Shown: piece by piece, positions 53,009 through 62,082 of the stretch
Position numbering within the stretch: the first letter of the stretch is position 1
Layout: every line of letters begins with the position of its first letter
DNA from: Duganella sp. 1224
GTDB lineage: Bacteria > Pseudomonadota > Gammaproteobacteria > Burkholderiales > Burkholderiaceae_D
Reading direction: 5' to 3'
NCBI RefSeq assembly: GCF_013408245.1
Contig: NZ_JACBYS010000001.1
Coordinates: forward strand, 496,001 to 560,000
DNA: 64,000 bases
Position numbers and translations under genes: made by a program
Notes under the pieces: generated by a model
Told to the model about the DNA's origin: nothing
The model's database searches: none
The model's input: the letters and a program-made list of their open reading frames with translations, nothing else

Positions 53009-54004
53009 TCAATGCAGGGTTTGCTGGCCGCCGTACTGCGCGCCGTTGGCCTGCTGGGCCGCCAGTTGCGCCAGCTGCGCCTGTTGCAGATAGGCCGCCG
53101 TCAGCGGATCGGCGCCAAACGGCAGCATGCCGCCCAGCTGGCCGGCGATGCCGCCGATGGTGTTGCCGAGGCCCGAGTTGCCGAAGGCGCCGCCGATCAT
53201 GCCGCCCAGCGGCCGCCCCACGTTCTTGATGATGTTGCCGAACCAGCCTTGCGGCAGCAGGCCCTGGTCCTGCAACTGCTGCAGTTGTTGCAGTTGTTGC
53301 AGCTGGACCTGCTGCGCATAGCCTTGCGACGCCGGATCGGCGCCAAACGGCAGCATGCCGCCTTGCTGCCCCTGCTGTCCCTGCTGTCCCTGCTGCGCGT
53401 AGGCGGCGCCGAGCGGGTCGGCGCCAAACGGCATCATCGGCTGCTGCACCGGGAAGGTGGGGCTGAGGATGCCGCCATAGGGATGGTTGCGGCGCCACAG
53501 GTCGCCGAACAGGCTTTGCGGTGCCAGCCCTTGCTGCGCAGACATCTGCAGCATCGGATCGGCGGCGAACGGCAGCATGCCGCCCAACTGGCCGGCGATG
53601 CCGCCGATGGTGTTGCCCAGGCCCGAGTTGCCGAAGGCGCCGCCGATCATGCCGCCCAGCGGCCGGCCGACCTGCTTGATGATGTTGCCGAACCAGCCCT
53701 GCGGCGCCAACTGGCCGAGTTGGGCCTGCTGCAACTGCTGCAGCAGTTGCTGTTGCTGCGCCTGCTGCGCGTAGGCGGCCGCCACCGGGTCGGCGCCGAA
53801 CGGCAGCAGGCCACCGCCGATGCCGCCGGCCGCCTGGCCGATCTGCCGGCCGAGGTTGGCATTGCCGAACAGGCCGCCGATGCCGCGTCCGATCAGGCCG
53901 CCCAGCGGCGCGCCGAGCAGCCCGCCGAGAAACCCTTGTGGCGCCAGTTCGCCAAATTGTTGGGGTGCGAATTGTTGTCCGTAGTATTGTTGAAACTCAT
54001 TCAT
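53009..54004 (-). CDS. Glycine-zipper and Gln-rich internal repeat protein
   Basis: A 331-residue protein with no signal peptide. It is built from repeats of about 45 residues: PQG(W/F)(F/L)G, GRPLGGMIGGAFGNSGLGNT, IGGIAGQLGG, then (M/L)(L/M)PFGADP and Q-rich AAYAQQ-type spacers. Two copies are nearly identical, a third at the N-terminus is diverged, and a fourth is truncated (APQSLFGDLWRR). The PF(G/A)ADP motif appears five times. Spaced glycines (GxxxG) suggest membrane insertion or self-assembly. AAGGAG precedes the ATG at 54004. First gene of the operon with the pro-region-like protein and the subtilase, and it may be the protease's substrate. Confidence 0.75.
   Translation of the reverse strand: MNEFQQYYGQQFAPQQFGELAPQGFLGGLLGAPLGGLIGRGIGGLFGNANLGRQIGQAAGGIGGGLLPFGADPVAAAYAQQAQQQQLLQQLQQAQLGQLAPQGWFGNIIKQVGRPLGGMIGGAFGNSGLGNTIGGIAGQLGGMLPFAADPMLQMSAQQGLAPQSLFGDLWRRNHPYGGILSPTFPVQQPMMPFGADPLGAAYAQQGQQGQQGQQGGMLPFGADPASQGYAQQVQLQQLQQLQQLQDQGLLPQGWFGNIIKNVGRPLGGMIGGAFGNSGLGNTIGGIAGQLGGMLPFGADPLTAAYLQQAQLAQLAAQQANGAQYGGQQTLH
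53106..53255. repeat. 150-bp intragenic direct repeat, copy A
   Basis: Encodes the C-terminal zipper repeat of the preceding protein. It matches 53556-53705 with only a handful of mismatches, mostly at third positions and at GRPLGG/IIK-N or Q-VG. The copies are 450 bp apart. Confidence 0.85.
53556..53705. repeat. 150-bp intragenic direct repeat, copy B
   Basis: Second copy of the 150-bp unit within the same gene. The near-identity of the two copies compared with the diverged N-terminal unit points to a recent duplication or gene conversion. Confidence 0.85.
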
Positions 54005-54154
54005 GACATCTCCTTGTTGTTGGTGATTGCAGCGCGCCGTGGGGCCGCGCTGGTAGGATTGGACTGCCAAGCCGCCATGAAGTTTTAGTATTCTTGGTGG
54101 CCGCGCGGCGTTAATCAGGTATCATCCAGCCTCGATTTTTCTGTTCACCTCACC

Positions 54155-55279
54155 ATGAAACTGGATCTGTTCTGCCGCGTGGTCGACAACTATGGCGACA
54201 TCGGTATTTGCTGGCGGCTGGCGAAGCAGCTGGTGCGCGAACACGGCGTGGCGGTCACGCTGTATGTGGACGACCTGGTCAGCTTCCGGCGCATCTGCCC
54301 GCCGGTGGACGTGGCCGCCGACCGCCAGCTAATTGATGGCGTCACGGTCCGGCACTGGCGCGACCAGCACGGCGTCTACATGCCGGCCGATGTGGCGGAC
54401 ATCGTGGTGGAGTTCTTCGCGGTCGATATCCCGCCTGGCTACATCGACGCCATGGCGCAGCGCCAGCCGCGCCCGGTCTGGTTCAACCTGGAGGGGCTGA
54501 CGGCGGAAGAGTGGGTGGAAGGCTGTCACCGCCTGCCGTCGCCGCAGCGGCAAGGCCTGATGAAGCATTTCTTCTTCCCCGGCTTCACCGACAAGACCGG
54601 CGGCCTGCTGCGCGAGGCGGCGCTGGAACAGCAGCGCCTGCAATTCGATCCGGCGCCGTTCCTGCGTCAGCTGGGCCTGACGCCGGACGAGCTGGCGGCC
54701 ACCAGGATCTCGCTGTTCTGCTATCCGCATGCGCCGGTGTCGGCGCTGTTCGACGTTTGGCGCCAGGGCGACGCGCCGCTGGTCTGCCTGGTGCCGGAAG
54801 GCGTGGCGGCCGACGCCGTGCGCGCCTTCACCGGCGGCGAGGGCAGGGCCGGCGAGGTGGCCACGCGCGGCGCGCTGACGGTGCGCGTGCTGCCCTTCGT
54901 ACCGCAGCCGGATTACGACCGGCTGCTGTGGGCCTGCGACCTGAACTTCGTGCGCGGCGAGGATTCCTTCGTGCGCGCGCAGTGGGCCGGCAAGCCCTTC
55001 GTCTGGCACATCTATCCGCAGGACGAGAACCTGCACCATAAGAAGCTGCGCGCTTTCCTGCAGCGTTATGCCGGCGATCTGCCGGGCCTGGCGGCGTTTG
55101 CGCTGCGCTGGAACGGCGCGCCGGCTGATGGCGCGCCGCACGACTGGGCCGGCCTGTGGGCGGCGCTGGCCGGCGAGCGCGCCGCCGCCACCGTCCGCGC
55201 TGCCGAGTGGCAGCGGCAAATGCTGGCGCACGGCGACCTGGCCAGCAACATGCTGGCGTTTGCCGCCACGCTGAGATAG
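54155..55279 (+). CDS. earP: EF-P arginine rhamnosyltransferase EarP
   Basis: A 374-residue glycosyltransferase that transfers rhamnose from dTDP-rhamnose to Arg32 of EF-P. Typical segments are [20 protein letters not shown] (with the catalytic Asp region), [37 protein letters not shown], and [20 protein letters not shown] near the C-terminus, where the nucleotide sugar binds. The efp gene follows after 124 bp on the same strand, as in most bacteria with this pathway. The start at 54155 is the expected MKLDLFCRV. Confidence 0.96.
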   Translation: MKLDLFCRVVDNYGDIGICWRLAKQLVREHGVAVTLYVDDLVSFRRICPPVDVAADRQLIDGVTVRHWRDQHGVYMPADVADIVVEFFAVDIPPGYIDAMAQRQPRPVWFNLEGLTAEEWVEGCHRLPSPQRQGLMKHFFFPGFTDKTGGLLREAALEQQRLQFDPAPFLRQLGLTPDELAATRISLFCYPHAPVSALFDVWRQGDAPLVCLVPEGVAADAVRAFTGGEGRAGEVATRGALTVRVLPFVPQPDYDRLLWACDLNFVRGEDSFVRAQWAGKPFVWHIYPQDENLHHKKLRAFLQRYAGDLPGLAAFALRWNGAPADGAPHDWAGLWAALAGERAAATVRAAEWQRQMLAHGDLASNMLAFAATLR

Positions 55280-55403
55280 GCGCTGCCGGAAAAACAAGGT
55301 ACAATGCCGGGTTAATCTCTCTGACGCATTTTTTACCCGATCAAGCGTAAGCCTGCGTGGCGACGATGATCTTTACGCAACCACCTTATTAAGTAGAATC
55401 ACT

Positions 55404-55979
55404 ATGAAACCTGCAAAAGAAATTCGTGTTGGCAACATCATCATGGTTGACGCTAAGCCATTCATCGTGCTGCGCTCCGACGTCAACGGTTCGAGCCGCA
55501 CGGGCTTCACCTACAAGTGGAAAATGAAAAACCTGCTGACCAACGCCCCATTCGAGAGCGTGTTCCGCGGTGACGACAAGTTCGACGTGGTCGTTCTGGA
55601 CAAGAAGCCAGTGACCTACTCGTACTTCGCCGACCCACTGTACGTGTTCATGGACGCTGACTACGAACAGTACGAAATCGAAGAAGAAAACCTGGGCGAC
55701 GCGCTGAACTACCTGAAAGACGGCATGGAATGCGAAGCCGTGTTCTACGACGGCAAAGCGATCTCGGTTGAACTGCCAACCACCATCCAGCGTCAGATCG
55801 TCTACTCGGAGCCAGCCGTCAAGGGCAACACCTCGGGCAACGTGACCAAGGAAGCCAAGATCGAAAACGCCATCGAATCGAAGCAGTTCACCATCCAGGT
55901 GCCGCTGTTCGTGTCGCAAGACGACATCGTCGAAATCGACACCCGCACCAACGAATTCAAGAAAGTCGTGCGCAACTAA
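55404..55979 (+). CDS. efp: Elongation factor P (Arg32 type)
   Basis: A 191-residue factor that helps ribosomes through polyproline stretches. The modification loop reads GSSRTGF with arginine at position 32, the residue EarP rhamnosylates, instead of the lysine modified by EpmAB. Three beta-barrel domains are evident ([60 protein letters not shown]). A strong terminator follows. With earP it forms a complete modification pair. Confidence 0.97.
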   Translation: MKPAKEIRVGNIIMVDAKPFIVLRSDVNGSSRTGFTYKWKMKNLLTNAPFESVFRGDDKFDVVVLDKKPVTYSYFADPLYVFMDADYEQYEIEEENLGDALNYLKDGMECEAVFYDGKAISVELPTTIQRQIVYSEPAVKGNTSGNVTKEAKIENAIESKQFTIQVPLFVSQDDIVEIDTRTNEFKKVVRN

Positions 55980-55996
55980 GCACCGGTTTTTTTGTG

Positions 55997-56033
55997 AAAA
56001 GCACGCCCGCGCAAGCCGGCGTGCTTTTTTTTT
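55997..56033 (+). terminator. Intrinsic terminator of efp
   Basis: AAAAGCACGCC (55997-56007) and GGCGTGCTTTT (56018-56028) form an 11-bp stem, followed by further T's to 56033. Confidence 0.92.
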
Positions 56034-56124
56034 ACCAATTTTTGTGGTGGAAGTTGCAACCTGCTGATATATTTATGCCACGCAACAAATGCGGCACATT
56101 AGTGAAACCAATCACGGGGATGGC

Positions 56125-57714
56125 ATGGATCGCAGGGATTTCGTCAAAATCGGACTGGCGGCGGGGGCCGTCACTAGCACCAGCAGCGCGCTGGCCAAGC
56201 CAGCGGGCGCCAGCGGCATCCTCGACGCTGGCGTGTTGGAACAGCAGCAGATGATGGAGGCGGGCAAGCTGACCTCGCATTCGCTGACGTCGCAGTACCT
56301 GGCCCGCATCAAGACCATCGACAAGGCCGGGCCGCGCATCAACGCCATCATCGAGATCAACCCGGAGGCGCTGAAGATCGCGCTGGACATGGACCGCGAG
56401 CGCACCTTGAAGCGCGTGCGCGGCCCGCTGCACGGCATTCCCGTGCTGCTGAAGGATAACATCGCCACCGGCGACCGCATGAGCACCACGGCCGGCTCGC
56501 TGGCGCTGGCCGGCGTGCGCGCCGCGCGCGATGCGCACGTGACCGCGCAGCTGCGCGCGGCCGGCGCGGTCATCATCGGCAAGACCAATCTGAGCGAGTG
56601 GGCCAATATGCGCTCGACCAATTCGGTCAGCGGCTGGAGCGCGCGCGGCGGCCTCACGCTCAACCCGTATTCGCTGGACCGCAACTGCAGCGGCTCCAGT
56701 TCCGGCTCCGGCGCCGCCATTGCCGCCGGCCTGGCGACGCTGGCGGTGGGCACGGAAACCGACGGCTCGATCGTGTCGCCGGCGTCGATCTGTGGCCTGG
56801 TGGGCATCAAGCCGACCCTGGGGCTGGTCAGCCGCAGCGGCATCATCCCCATCGCCCACTCGCAGGACACGGCCGGCCCCATGGCGCGCAGCGTGGCCGA
56901 CGCCGCGCTGATGCTGGCCGCCATGACCGGTGTGGACCCCCAGGACCCGGTGACGCGGGAAAGCGTCGGCAAGGTTGGCGACTACCGCGCGGCGCTGGAT
57001 AAGGCCGGCCTGAAAGGCGCGCGCATCGGCGTGGCGCGCAATTTCTTCGGCCACCAACCGGAGCTCGACGCGGTCATCGAAAAAGCGCTGCTGGATCTGA
57101 AGGCGCAGGGCGCGGTGCTGATCGATACCGAAATTCCTAACGTGGGCAAGTACGGCGACAGCGAAACCGAGGTGCTGCTGTATGAGTTCAAGGCCGATCT
57201 GGAGGCTTATCTGAAGGAGTATGCGCCCAATGCGCCGGTGTCCAACATGGCCGAGGTGATTGCCTTCAACCGCAAGCATCGCCAGCAGGAGCTGCCGTAT
57301 TTCGGGCAAGAGTATCTGGAACAGGCGCAGGCCAAGGGCGGGCTGGAGACGCCGGCCTACAAGGAGGCGCTGGCCAACAACCGCCGCTACGCGCGCGCCG
57401 AGGGTATCGATCAGGTAATGAAGGAGCACCAGCTGGATGCGCTGGTGGCGCCGACCGGCGGCCCGGCGTGGCTGACGGACTTCATCAATGGCGACCACTT
57501 CACCGGCAGCTTCTCGTCGCCGGCGGCGGTGGCGGGGTATCCGCACATCACGGTGCCGGCCGGGTATGTGCATGGTCTGCCGGTGGGCTTGTCGTTTGTG
57601 GGCGCGGCGTACAGCGAGGCGTCGTTGATCCGCATGGCCTACGCCTACGAACAGGCGACGCGCCACCGGCGCGCGCCGCAATTCCCGCCGAGCGTATCGC
57701 TGGCGGTGCGCTAG
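56125..57714 (+). CDS. Tat-exported amidase (amidase signature family)
   Basis: A 529-residue hydrolase. The N-terminus MDRRDFVKIGLAAGAVTSTS is a twin-arginine signal, so the folded enzyme is exported. The amidase signature catalytic set is visible: K110 (GIPVLLKDNIATGD), the cis-Ser in NCSGSSSGSGAAIAAGLA (about 191-193) and the nucleophile S215 in TETDGSIVSPAS. It acts on amides such as glutamyl- or peptide amides, but the substrate is unknown. The ATG at 56125 is preferred over an earlier in-frame start at 56089 because of the Tat motif. Its stop overlaps the convergent gene by 4 bp. Confidence 0.92.
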   Translation: MDRRDFVKIGLAAGAVTSTSSALAKPAGASGILDAGVLEQQQMMEAGKLTSHSLTSQYLARIKTIDKAGPRINAIIEINPEALKIALDMDRERTLKRVRGPLHGIPVLLKDNIATGDRMSTTAGSLALAGVRAARDAHVTAQLRAAGAVIIGKTNLSEWANMRSTNSVSGWSARGGLTLNPYSLDRNCSGSSSGSGAAIAAGLATLAVGTETDGSIVSPASICGLVGIKPTLGLVSRSGIIPIAHSQDTAGPMARSVADAALMLAAMTGVDPQDPVTRESVGKVGDYRAALDKAGLKGARIGVARNFFGHQPELDAVIEKALLDLKAQGAVLIDTEIPNVGKYGDSETEVLLYEFKADLEAYLKEYAPNAPVSNMAEVIAFNRKHRQQELPYFGQEYLEQAQAKGGLETPAYKEALANNRRYARAEGIDQVMKEHQLDALVAPTGGPAWLTDFINGDHFTGSFSSPAAVAGYPHITVPAGYVHGLPVGLSFVGAAYSEASLIRMAYAYEQATRHRRAPQFPPSVSLAVR

Positions 57715-58448
57715 TTTTTCAGCACGTGGCGGAAGGTCGGCTCAATGCCCAGCGCGTGCAGGTGGCGCACGATGTCTTCCAGCGTGGCGTCCTTCAGCAA
57801 CAGGCCGGGTGGCGTGTCGGCCGGCCTGGCTGGCTTGTCCGCCGCCGGTGCTGGCGCGGCTTTGGTGGCTTGATGGCGGCGCTGGAGCGTCGCCAGCGCG
57901 CTGGCAAAGACGTCGTCGCCGATGCATTCCAGTTTTTCCAGAAAGACGGCCTGCGCATGTTCATTGGGCGGCATTTCCAGTCCCAGGTCATCCGCCAGCG
58001 CGCCGCCCATGCTTGGGTTGACAAAGGCCGCCCACAGGCCGGTGGCTACGTGCAGGCATGGCGGCAGTTCGACCACGGTGCGACCCAGGTCAATCTGCTC
58101 GTCTTCAAAGTAAGCCTTGTGCAGCAAGGCGAGGAACTGGCGCGCCTGTTCCACCGGGATGGGCGAGGCCAGCGACAGCCACAGGCGATAGCACTCGCCG
58201 CCGGACACGCTGACCGCCGGCGCCGGCAAGTCCAGGTCCGATTGCAGGGCGTTGGCGACGTTGCATAAGCGCTGCCAGTGCTGCTCGCTGTCTGCCTTGT
58301 GGAAGTCGATGACGATGGCGCGCGTGACGCCATCCTGCGCCAGATCGAAGGCAAACGTCGCCTCGCCGCGCAAGTGGTGTTGCAGGCGCTGAGTGTTGTC
58401 CGCGTTGAGCAGATACAGCCTGCGCAGTTCCGAAATGAGCTTGTCCAT
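57711..58448 (-). CDS. Hypothetical protein, faintly primase-like
   Basis: A 245-residue protein of unknown function. The part RAIVIDFHKADSEQHWQRLC, then SVSGGECYRLWLSLASPIPV and ARQFLALLHKAYFED has the order of an archaeo-eukaryotic primase core (acidic motif, then SGG-type strand), but the similarity is faint and the metal ligands are incomplete. The last 70 residues are an Ala/Pro-rich linker and a short helical end (LLLKDATLEDIVRHLHALG). No signal peptide. It stands alone, convergent with the amidase gene. Confidence 0.5.
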   Translation of the reverse strand: MDKLISELRRLYLLNADNTQRLQHHLRGEATFAFDLAQDGVTRAIVIDFHKADSEQHWQRLCNVANALQSDLDLPAPAVSVSGGECYRLWLSLASPIPVEQARQFLALLHKAYFEDEQIDLGRTVVELPPCLHVATGLWAAFVNPSMGGALADDLGLEMPPNEHAQAVFLEKLECIGDDVFASALATLQRRHQATKAAPAPAADKPARPADTPPGLLLKDATLEDIVRHLHALGIEPTFRHVLKN

Positions 58449-58501
58449 CTGCCTATTATCGCCGATTATTGGGGTACTTCACATGCGAGAAGGAGGTTCC
58501 G

Positions 58502-59473
58502 ATGAAAGCAGTGGTGGTTCTGTTGGCGTTAAGTTCCGGCTGGGCGGCGGCAAACGAATTCGCGGTACCGCATCAGTTGATCGATGTCGGGGGCGGGCGC
58601 AAGATGAATTTGTACTGCAGCGGCAGCGGCACACCGGCGGTGGTCTTCGACGCGGCCGCCGGCGACGCGGGATGGGCCTGGTATCAAGTGCAGCCGGAGG
58701 TCGCCAAACACACGCGCGCCTGCATCTTCGACCGCGCCGGATTCGGCTTCAGCGATCCGGCCACGCGGCCGAATACCGCCGAAAACGTGGTGGAGGATCT
58801 GCATAAATTGCTGACTGCGGCGGGCGAGAAGGGCCCTTATATCATGGTCGGCAATTCACTGGGCGGCGCCAACGTACAGGTATATGCCTATCGCTACCCG
58901 CAATCGGTGCAAGGGCTGGTGCTTGTCGAAGCCCAGCATGAGGACGAAACCGAGCGGCTGGATCAGGCGTCCGGCGGCAAGATTCGCCAGTTTTATGCGA
59001 TGCTCGCGGCGCAGAACAGGTATTGTCTGGAGGTGGCGGAACGCGGGTTCGACAAGGACAGCGAGAAGCAGACGCAGTGCATCGGCGAGCCGCTGGCGAC
59101 GTATGGGCCGCAACTGGGCGCGGCGATATTGGCGTCGGAGCGCAAGCCGTCCTACTGGCGCGCCAAAGTGGCGGAGTATGACGCCATGGCCACCAGCGAC
59201 GATCAACTGCGCAAACTGCGCCGTCCCTTTGGCGACATCCCGGTGCTGGTGCTCACCCGTGGCGTCAGCCCCTACGCGGTGCCGGGGCAGCCGCAAAGCG
59301 CCGCCAACAAGGCATTCGAGAACGAGAACGTCCAGCTTCAGAAAACCTTCACCACGCTCACCAGCCGCGGCACCCAACGCATCGTCGCCGGCGCCGGCCA
59401 CGTGATTCAGGCGGATAAGCCAGATGTGGTGGCCGGCGCGGTGCTGGAGTTGCTGGAACAGGTCAGGCGTTGA
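58502..59473 (+). CDS. Secreted alpha/beta hydrolase
   Basis: A 323-residue exported hydrolase. The signal peptide KAVVVLLALSSGWAAANEF is followed by the fold: GGGRKMNLYCSGSGTPAVVF, the oxyanion region AGDAGWAWYQV, the nucleophile elbow YIMVGNSLGGANVQVY and the catalytic His in AGAGHVIQADKP. The acid lies in PVLVLTRG-type context near residue 255. Substrate unknown. The ATG at 58502 is chosen for the signal peptide; AGGAGG lies upstream. It is convergent with msrA. Confidence 0.85.
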   Translation: MKAVVVLLALSSGWAAANEFAVPHQLIDVGGGRKMNLYCSGSGTPAVVFDAAAGDAGWAWYQVQPEVAKHTRACIFDRAGFGFSDPATRPNTAENVVEDLHKLLTAAGEKGPYIMVGNSLGGANVQVYAYRYPQSVQGLVLVEAQHEDETERLDQASGGKIRQFYAMLAAQNRYCLEVAERGFDKDSEKQTQCIGEPLATYGPQLGAAILASERKPSYWRAKVAEYDAMATSDDQLRKLRRPFGDIPVLVLTRGVSPYAVPGQPQSAANKAFENENVQLQKTFTTLTSRGTQRIVAGAGHVIQADKPDVVAGAVLELLEQVRR

Positions 59474-59479
59474 TCGCGG

Positions 59480-60181
59480 TCACATAGGCTTGCGCACCAG
59501 GACCGCCTCGGCGCGGTACTGGTCCGGCAGGATGCGCTTGAGATTATCCACCTTCGGCAAATCGTTGTAGACGATGTAGGGATCGTTCGGATGGAGCGTC
59601 AGGTAATTCTGGTGGTAGGACTCGGCCACGTAGAACTGCTTGTCCGGCTCCACCCTGGTCGTCAGCGGCTTTTTGAACACATGCGAGGCGTCCAGTTGCG
59701 CGATGTATTTTTCCGCTACCGCGCGCTGCGTTGGCGTCTGCGGGAAGATGGCGGAACGGTACTGCGTGCCGACGTCGCCGCCCTGGCGGTTCAGCGTGGT
59801 CGGGTCGTGCGTGACCGAGAAGAAGATCTGCAGCAGCTTGCCGTAGCTGACCTGCGTTGGATCGTAGGTGATCTTCACCGACTCGGCGTGGCCGGTATCG
59901 CCATTTTCCACCATGTCGTAGCTGGCGCTGCGCGCGTTGCCGCCGGTGTAGCCGGACACCGCGCTGCTCACGCCCTTCACGTGCTGGAACACGCCTTGTA
60001 CGCCCCAGAAGCAGCCGCCGGCGAAGATGGCGGTGGCCGTGTGCTGGCCGTTGGCCGGTTCATCCACCGCCGGCGGCGCGATGACGACCGCGGATTCCGC
60101 CGCCGACGCGGCATGCTGCTGCAAGGCGACGCCGATGAGGAAGGCGATCGGCGCGCCGACTTTGAGTGCGATATTTTTCAT
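59480..60181 (-). CDS. msrA: Peptide-methionine (S)-S-oxide reductase, exported
   Basis: A 233-residue MsrA with a signal-like N-terminus (VGAPIAFLIGVALQQHAASA), so it works in the periplasm. The catalytic cysteine is C57 in FAGGCFWGVQGVF; the family segments YTGGNARSASYDMVENGDTG, HAESVKITYDPTQVSY and YRSAIFPQTPTQRAVAEKYI follow. It reduces the S epimer of methionine sulfoxide. It is the last gene of the operon msrB-dipZ-msrA, 14 bp after dipZ, and receives electrons probably from the DipZ thioredoxin domain. Confidence 0.93.
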   Translation of the reverse strand: MKNIALKVGAPIAFLIGVALQQHAASAAESAVVIAPPAVDEPANGQHTATAIFAGGCFWGVQGVFQHVKGVSSAVSGYTGGNARSASYDMVENGDTGHAESVKITYDPTQVSYGKLLQIFFSVTHDPTTLNRQGGDVGTQYRSAIFPQTPTQRAVAEKYIAQLDASHVFKKPLTTRVEPDKQFYVAESYHQNYLTLHPNDPYIVYNDLPKVDNLKRILPDQYRAEAVLVRKPM

Positions 60182-60195
60182 GACAGTTCTCCTGC

Positions 60196-62067
60196 TTAAC
60201 CAAAGGTGAAGGCGTAGGCTTGTACGCCGGGATCGAGGAATTCAATACTGAACGTGCGGTCAGCCACCTCGCCGGACTGCCGCACCAGCTGGTACAGGCG
60301 CTGGCTGTCGATCACGCCGCTGCCGTCGGCCTTGACGTCGGTGCCGTGGCTGGCGCCCGGCGCCGCGCCGTCGATGGTCACGCGGAAGCGCACCGGCTTG
60401 CCGTCCCTGGTCGGGCCCAGCACCAGATGCAGGTCGCGCGCATGGAAGCGGTAGACGATGCTGCCGCCCGCCTGATTCAGCGTGATCTGCTCCGCCTGCG
60501 CCAGCCAGTTGCCGGCCAGGCCCCACTGGTTCAGCCCTGGCTTGGCGGGCGCCGTGTACTGGCGGGCCACGTTGGCTGCCTGCTGTTCCGGCGAGGCGAA
60601 GTTCTGGGCGCGCTCGTAGCCGAGGTAAGTCTCCGGCGAGCCGACCTGGCCCGCGTCCGACTGCTGCTGCACGCCGCGCGCGTCCTCGGTGCTGACCACG
60701 GTGTTCGTCACATTCCTGCCGCCGGCTTCCTCCAGCAGTTGCTGGATCACCTGTTCCGACTGGGCGTAATCGCCTTCGCCGAAGTGGTGGTGGCGGATGC
60801 GGCCCTGGGCGTCGATGAAGTAGTGCGCTGGCCAGTACTGGTTGCCGAAAGCGCGCCAGATCGCGTAGTCGTTGTCGATCGCCACCGGGAAGGTGATGCC
60901 CAGATCCTTGACCGCCTTGCGCACATTGTTGACGTTGCGCTCGAAGGCGAATTCCGGCGCGTGTACGCCAATTACCACCAGGCCTTGAGCGCGGTACTTG
61001 TCGGCCCAGGCCTTGGTGTAGGGCAGGCTGCGCAGGCAGTTGATGCACGAGTAGGTCCAGAAGTCGATCACCACCACCTTGCCCTTCAACTGCGCGGCGG
61101 TCAGCGGCTTGGCGTTCAGCCATTCCACCGCGCCGTTCAGCGGCGGCAACTGGCCTTCGACCGGCAGCTCGTCGCTGCCGTGGGTGGCGGCGCGCATGGC
61201 GCGCATGGCCGGACCAGCTTCGCCGGCCATGGCGCTGCGCGCCATCATGGTGCCGCCAGCCGCCACTTCATCGCTGCGGGCGGCGGCTGCGCTGCGCATC
61301 ATGGCGCCGCCTTCCGGCGGCATATCCTCGTTGCTGGCTTTGTCACGTGGCGCCAGCGTGTCGATCAGCTTCTGCTCCACGCCCGCCGTGGCGACGGTGG
61401 AGATTTGCGTCAGCAGGCCGGTATCCAGGCCGGTGGCGATGGCGGCCACGCCGGCCAGCATGGCGGCGCCGAGGCCACGGCGCAGCCATTCACCGGCGCC
61501 CAGCGAGCGCTTCATCGCGCTGAAGACCTGGCCGCCGACCAGCAGCGCCAGTGCCAGCGAAGTGGCCGCGCCGGCGGCATACGCCAGCAGCAGCAGGGTG
61601 GTGCCCACGCTGGCGCCGTTCAGCGCCGCGCCGGTCAGCACCAGGCCCAGTACCGGGCCGGCGCACGGCGCCCACAGCAAACCGGTCGCCACGCCGAGCA
61701 CGAAGGACGCGCCGGCGCCCGATCCCTGTCCGCCGGCCGCCTTGCTGGACAGCTTGTCGCCCAGCGCCACCAGCGGCTTGGTCAGGCGGTCCGCCAGTTG
61801 CGGCAGCAGCAGCGTGATGGCGAAGAACGCCATCAGCACCAGGGCCAGCCAGCGGCCATACTGGTTGGCCTGCACCACCCAGCCGCCGCCGACGGCGGCC
61901 AGCGTGGCCACCAGTGCGAAGGTCAGCGCCATGCCGGCGAGCAGCGGCAGGCCGCTGCGGACGAACGGCTGGCCGGTGCGCGCAAACACGAACGGCAGCA
62001 CCGGCAGGATGCAGGGGCTGACAATGGTCAGCGCGCCGCCAAGATAAGACAGCAATATCAGCAACAT
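60196..62067 (-). CDS. dipZ: DipZ: CcdA-like membrane domain fused to a thioredoxin-like domain
   Basis: A 623-residue membrane protein that carries reducing power to the periplasm. The CcdA-like domain (about 1-230) has the paired cysteines C19 (IVSPCILPVLPF) and in LLWAPCAGPVLG. A periplasmic linker (about 245-305) is rich in methionine and alanine (PPEGGAMMRSAAAA, GGTMMARSAMAG, PAMRAMRAATHG). The thioredoxin-like domain shows FWTYSCINCLRSLPYTKAWA with the CxxC. A C-terminal beta-sandwich (about 480-623) follows (FHARDLHLVLGPTRDGKPVR). It lies between msrB and msrA, so it probably recycles both. Confidence 0.92.
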   Translation of the reverse strand: MLLILLSYLGGALTIVSPCILPVLPFVFARTGQPFVRSGLPLLAGMALTFALVATLAAVGGGWVVQANQYGRWLALVLMAFFAITLLLPQLADRLTKPLVALGDKLSSKAAGGQGSGAGASFVLGVATGLLWAPCAGPVLGLVLTGAALNGASVGTTLLLLAYAAGAATSLALALLVGGQVFSAMKRSLGAGEWLRRGLGAAMLAGVAAIATGLDTGLLTQISTVATAGVEQKLIDTLAPRDKASNEDMPPEGGAMMRSAAAARSDEVAAGGTMMARSAMAGEAGPAMRAMRAATHGSDELPVEGQLPPLNGAVEWLNAKPLTAAQLKGKVVVIDFWTYSCINCLRSLPYTKAWADKYRAQGLVVIGVHAPEFAFERNVNNVRKAVKDLGITFPVAIDNDYAIWRAFGNQYWPAHYFIDAQGRIRHHHFGEGDYAQSEQVIQQLLEEAGGRNVTNTVVSTEDARGVQQQSDAGQVGSPETYLGYERAQNFASPEQQAANVARQYTAPAKPGLNQWGLAGNWLAQAEQITLNQAGGSIVYRFHARDLHLVLGPTRDGKPVRFRVTIDGAAPGASHGTDVKADGSGVIDSQRLYQLVRQSGEVADRTFSIEFLDPGVQAYAFTFG

Positions 62068-62082
62068 GATGCGGTCCTCCGC

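Noticed and set aside
53106..53705. 150-bp repeats as an insertion element
   Set aside because: They are in-frame units of one protein, without terminal inverted repeats or target duplications.
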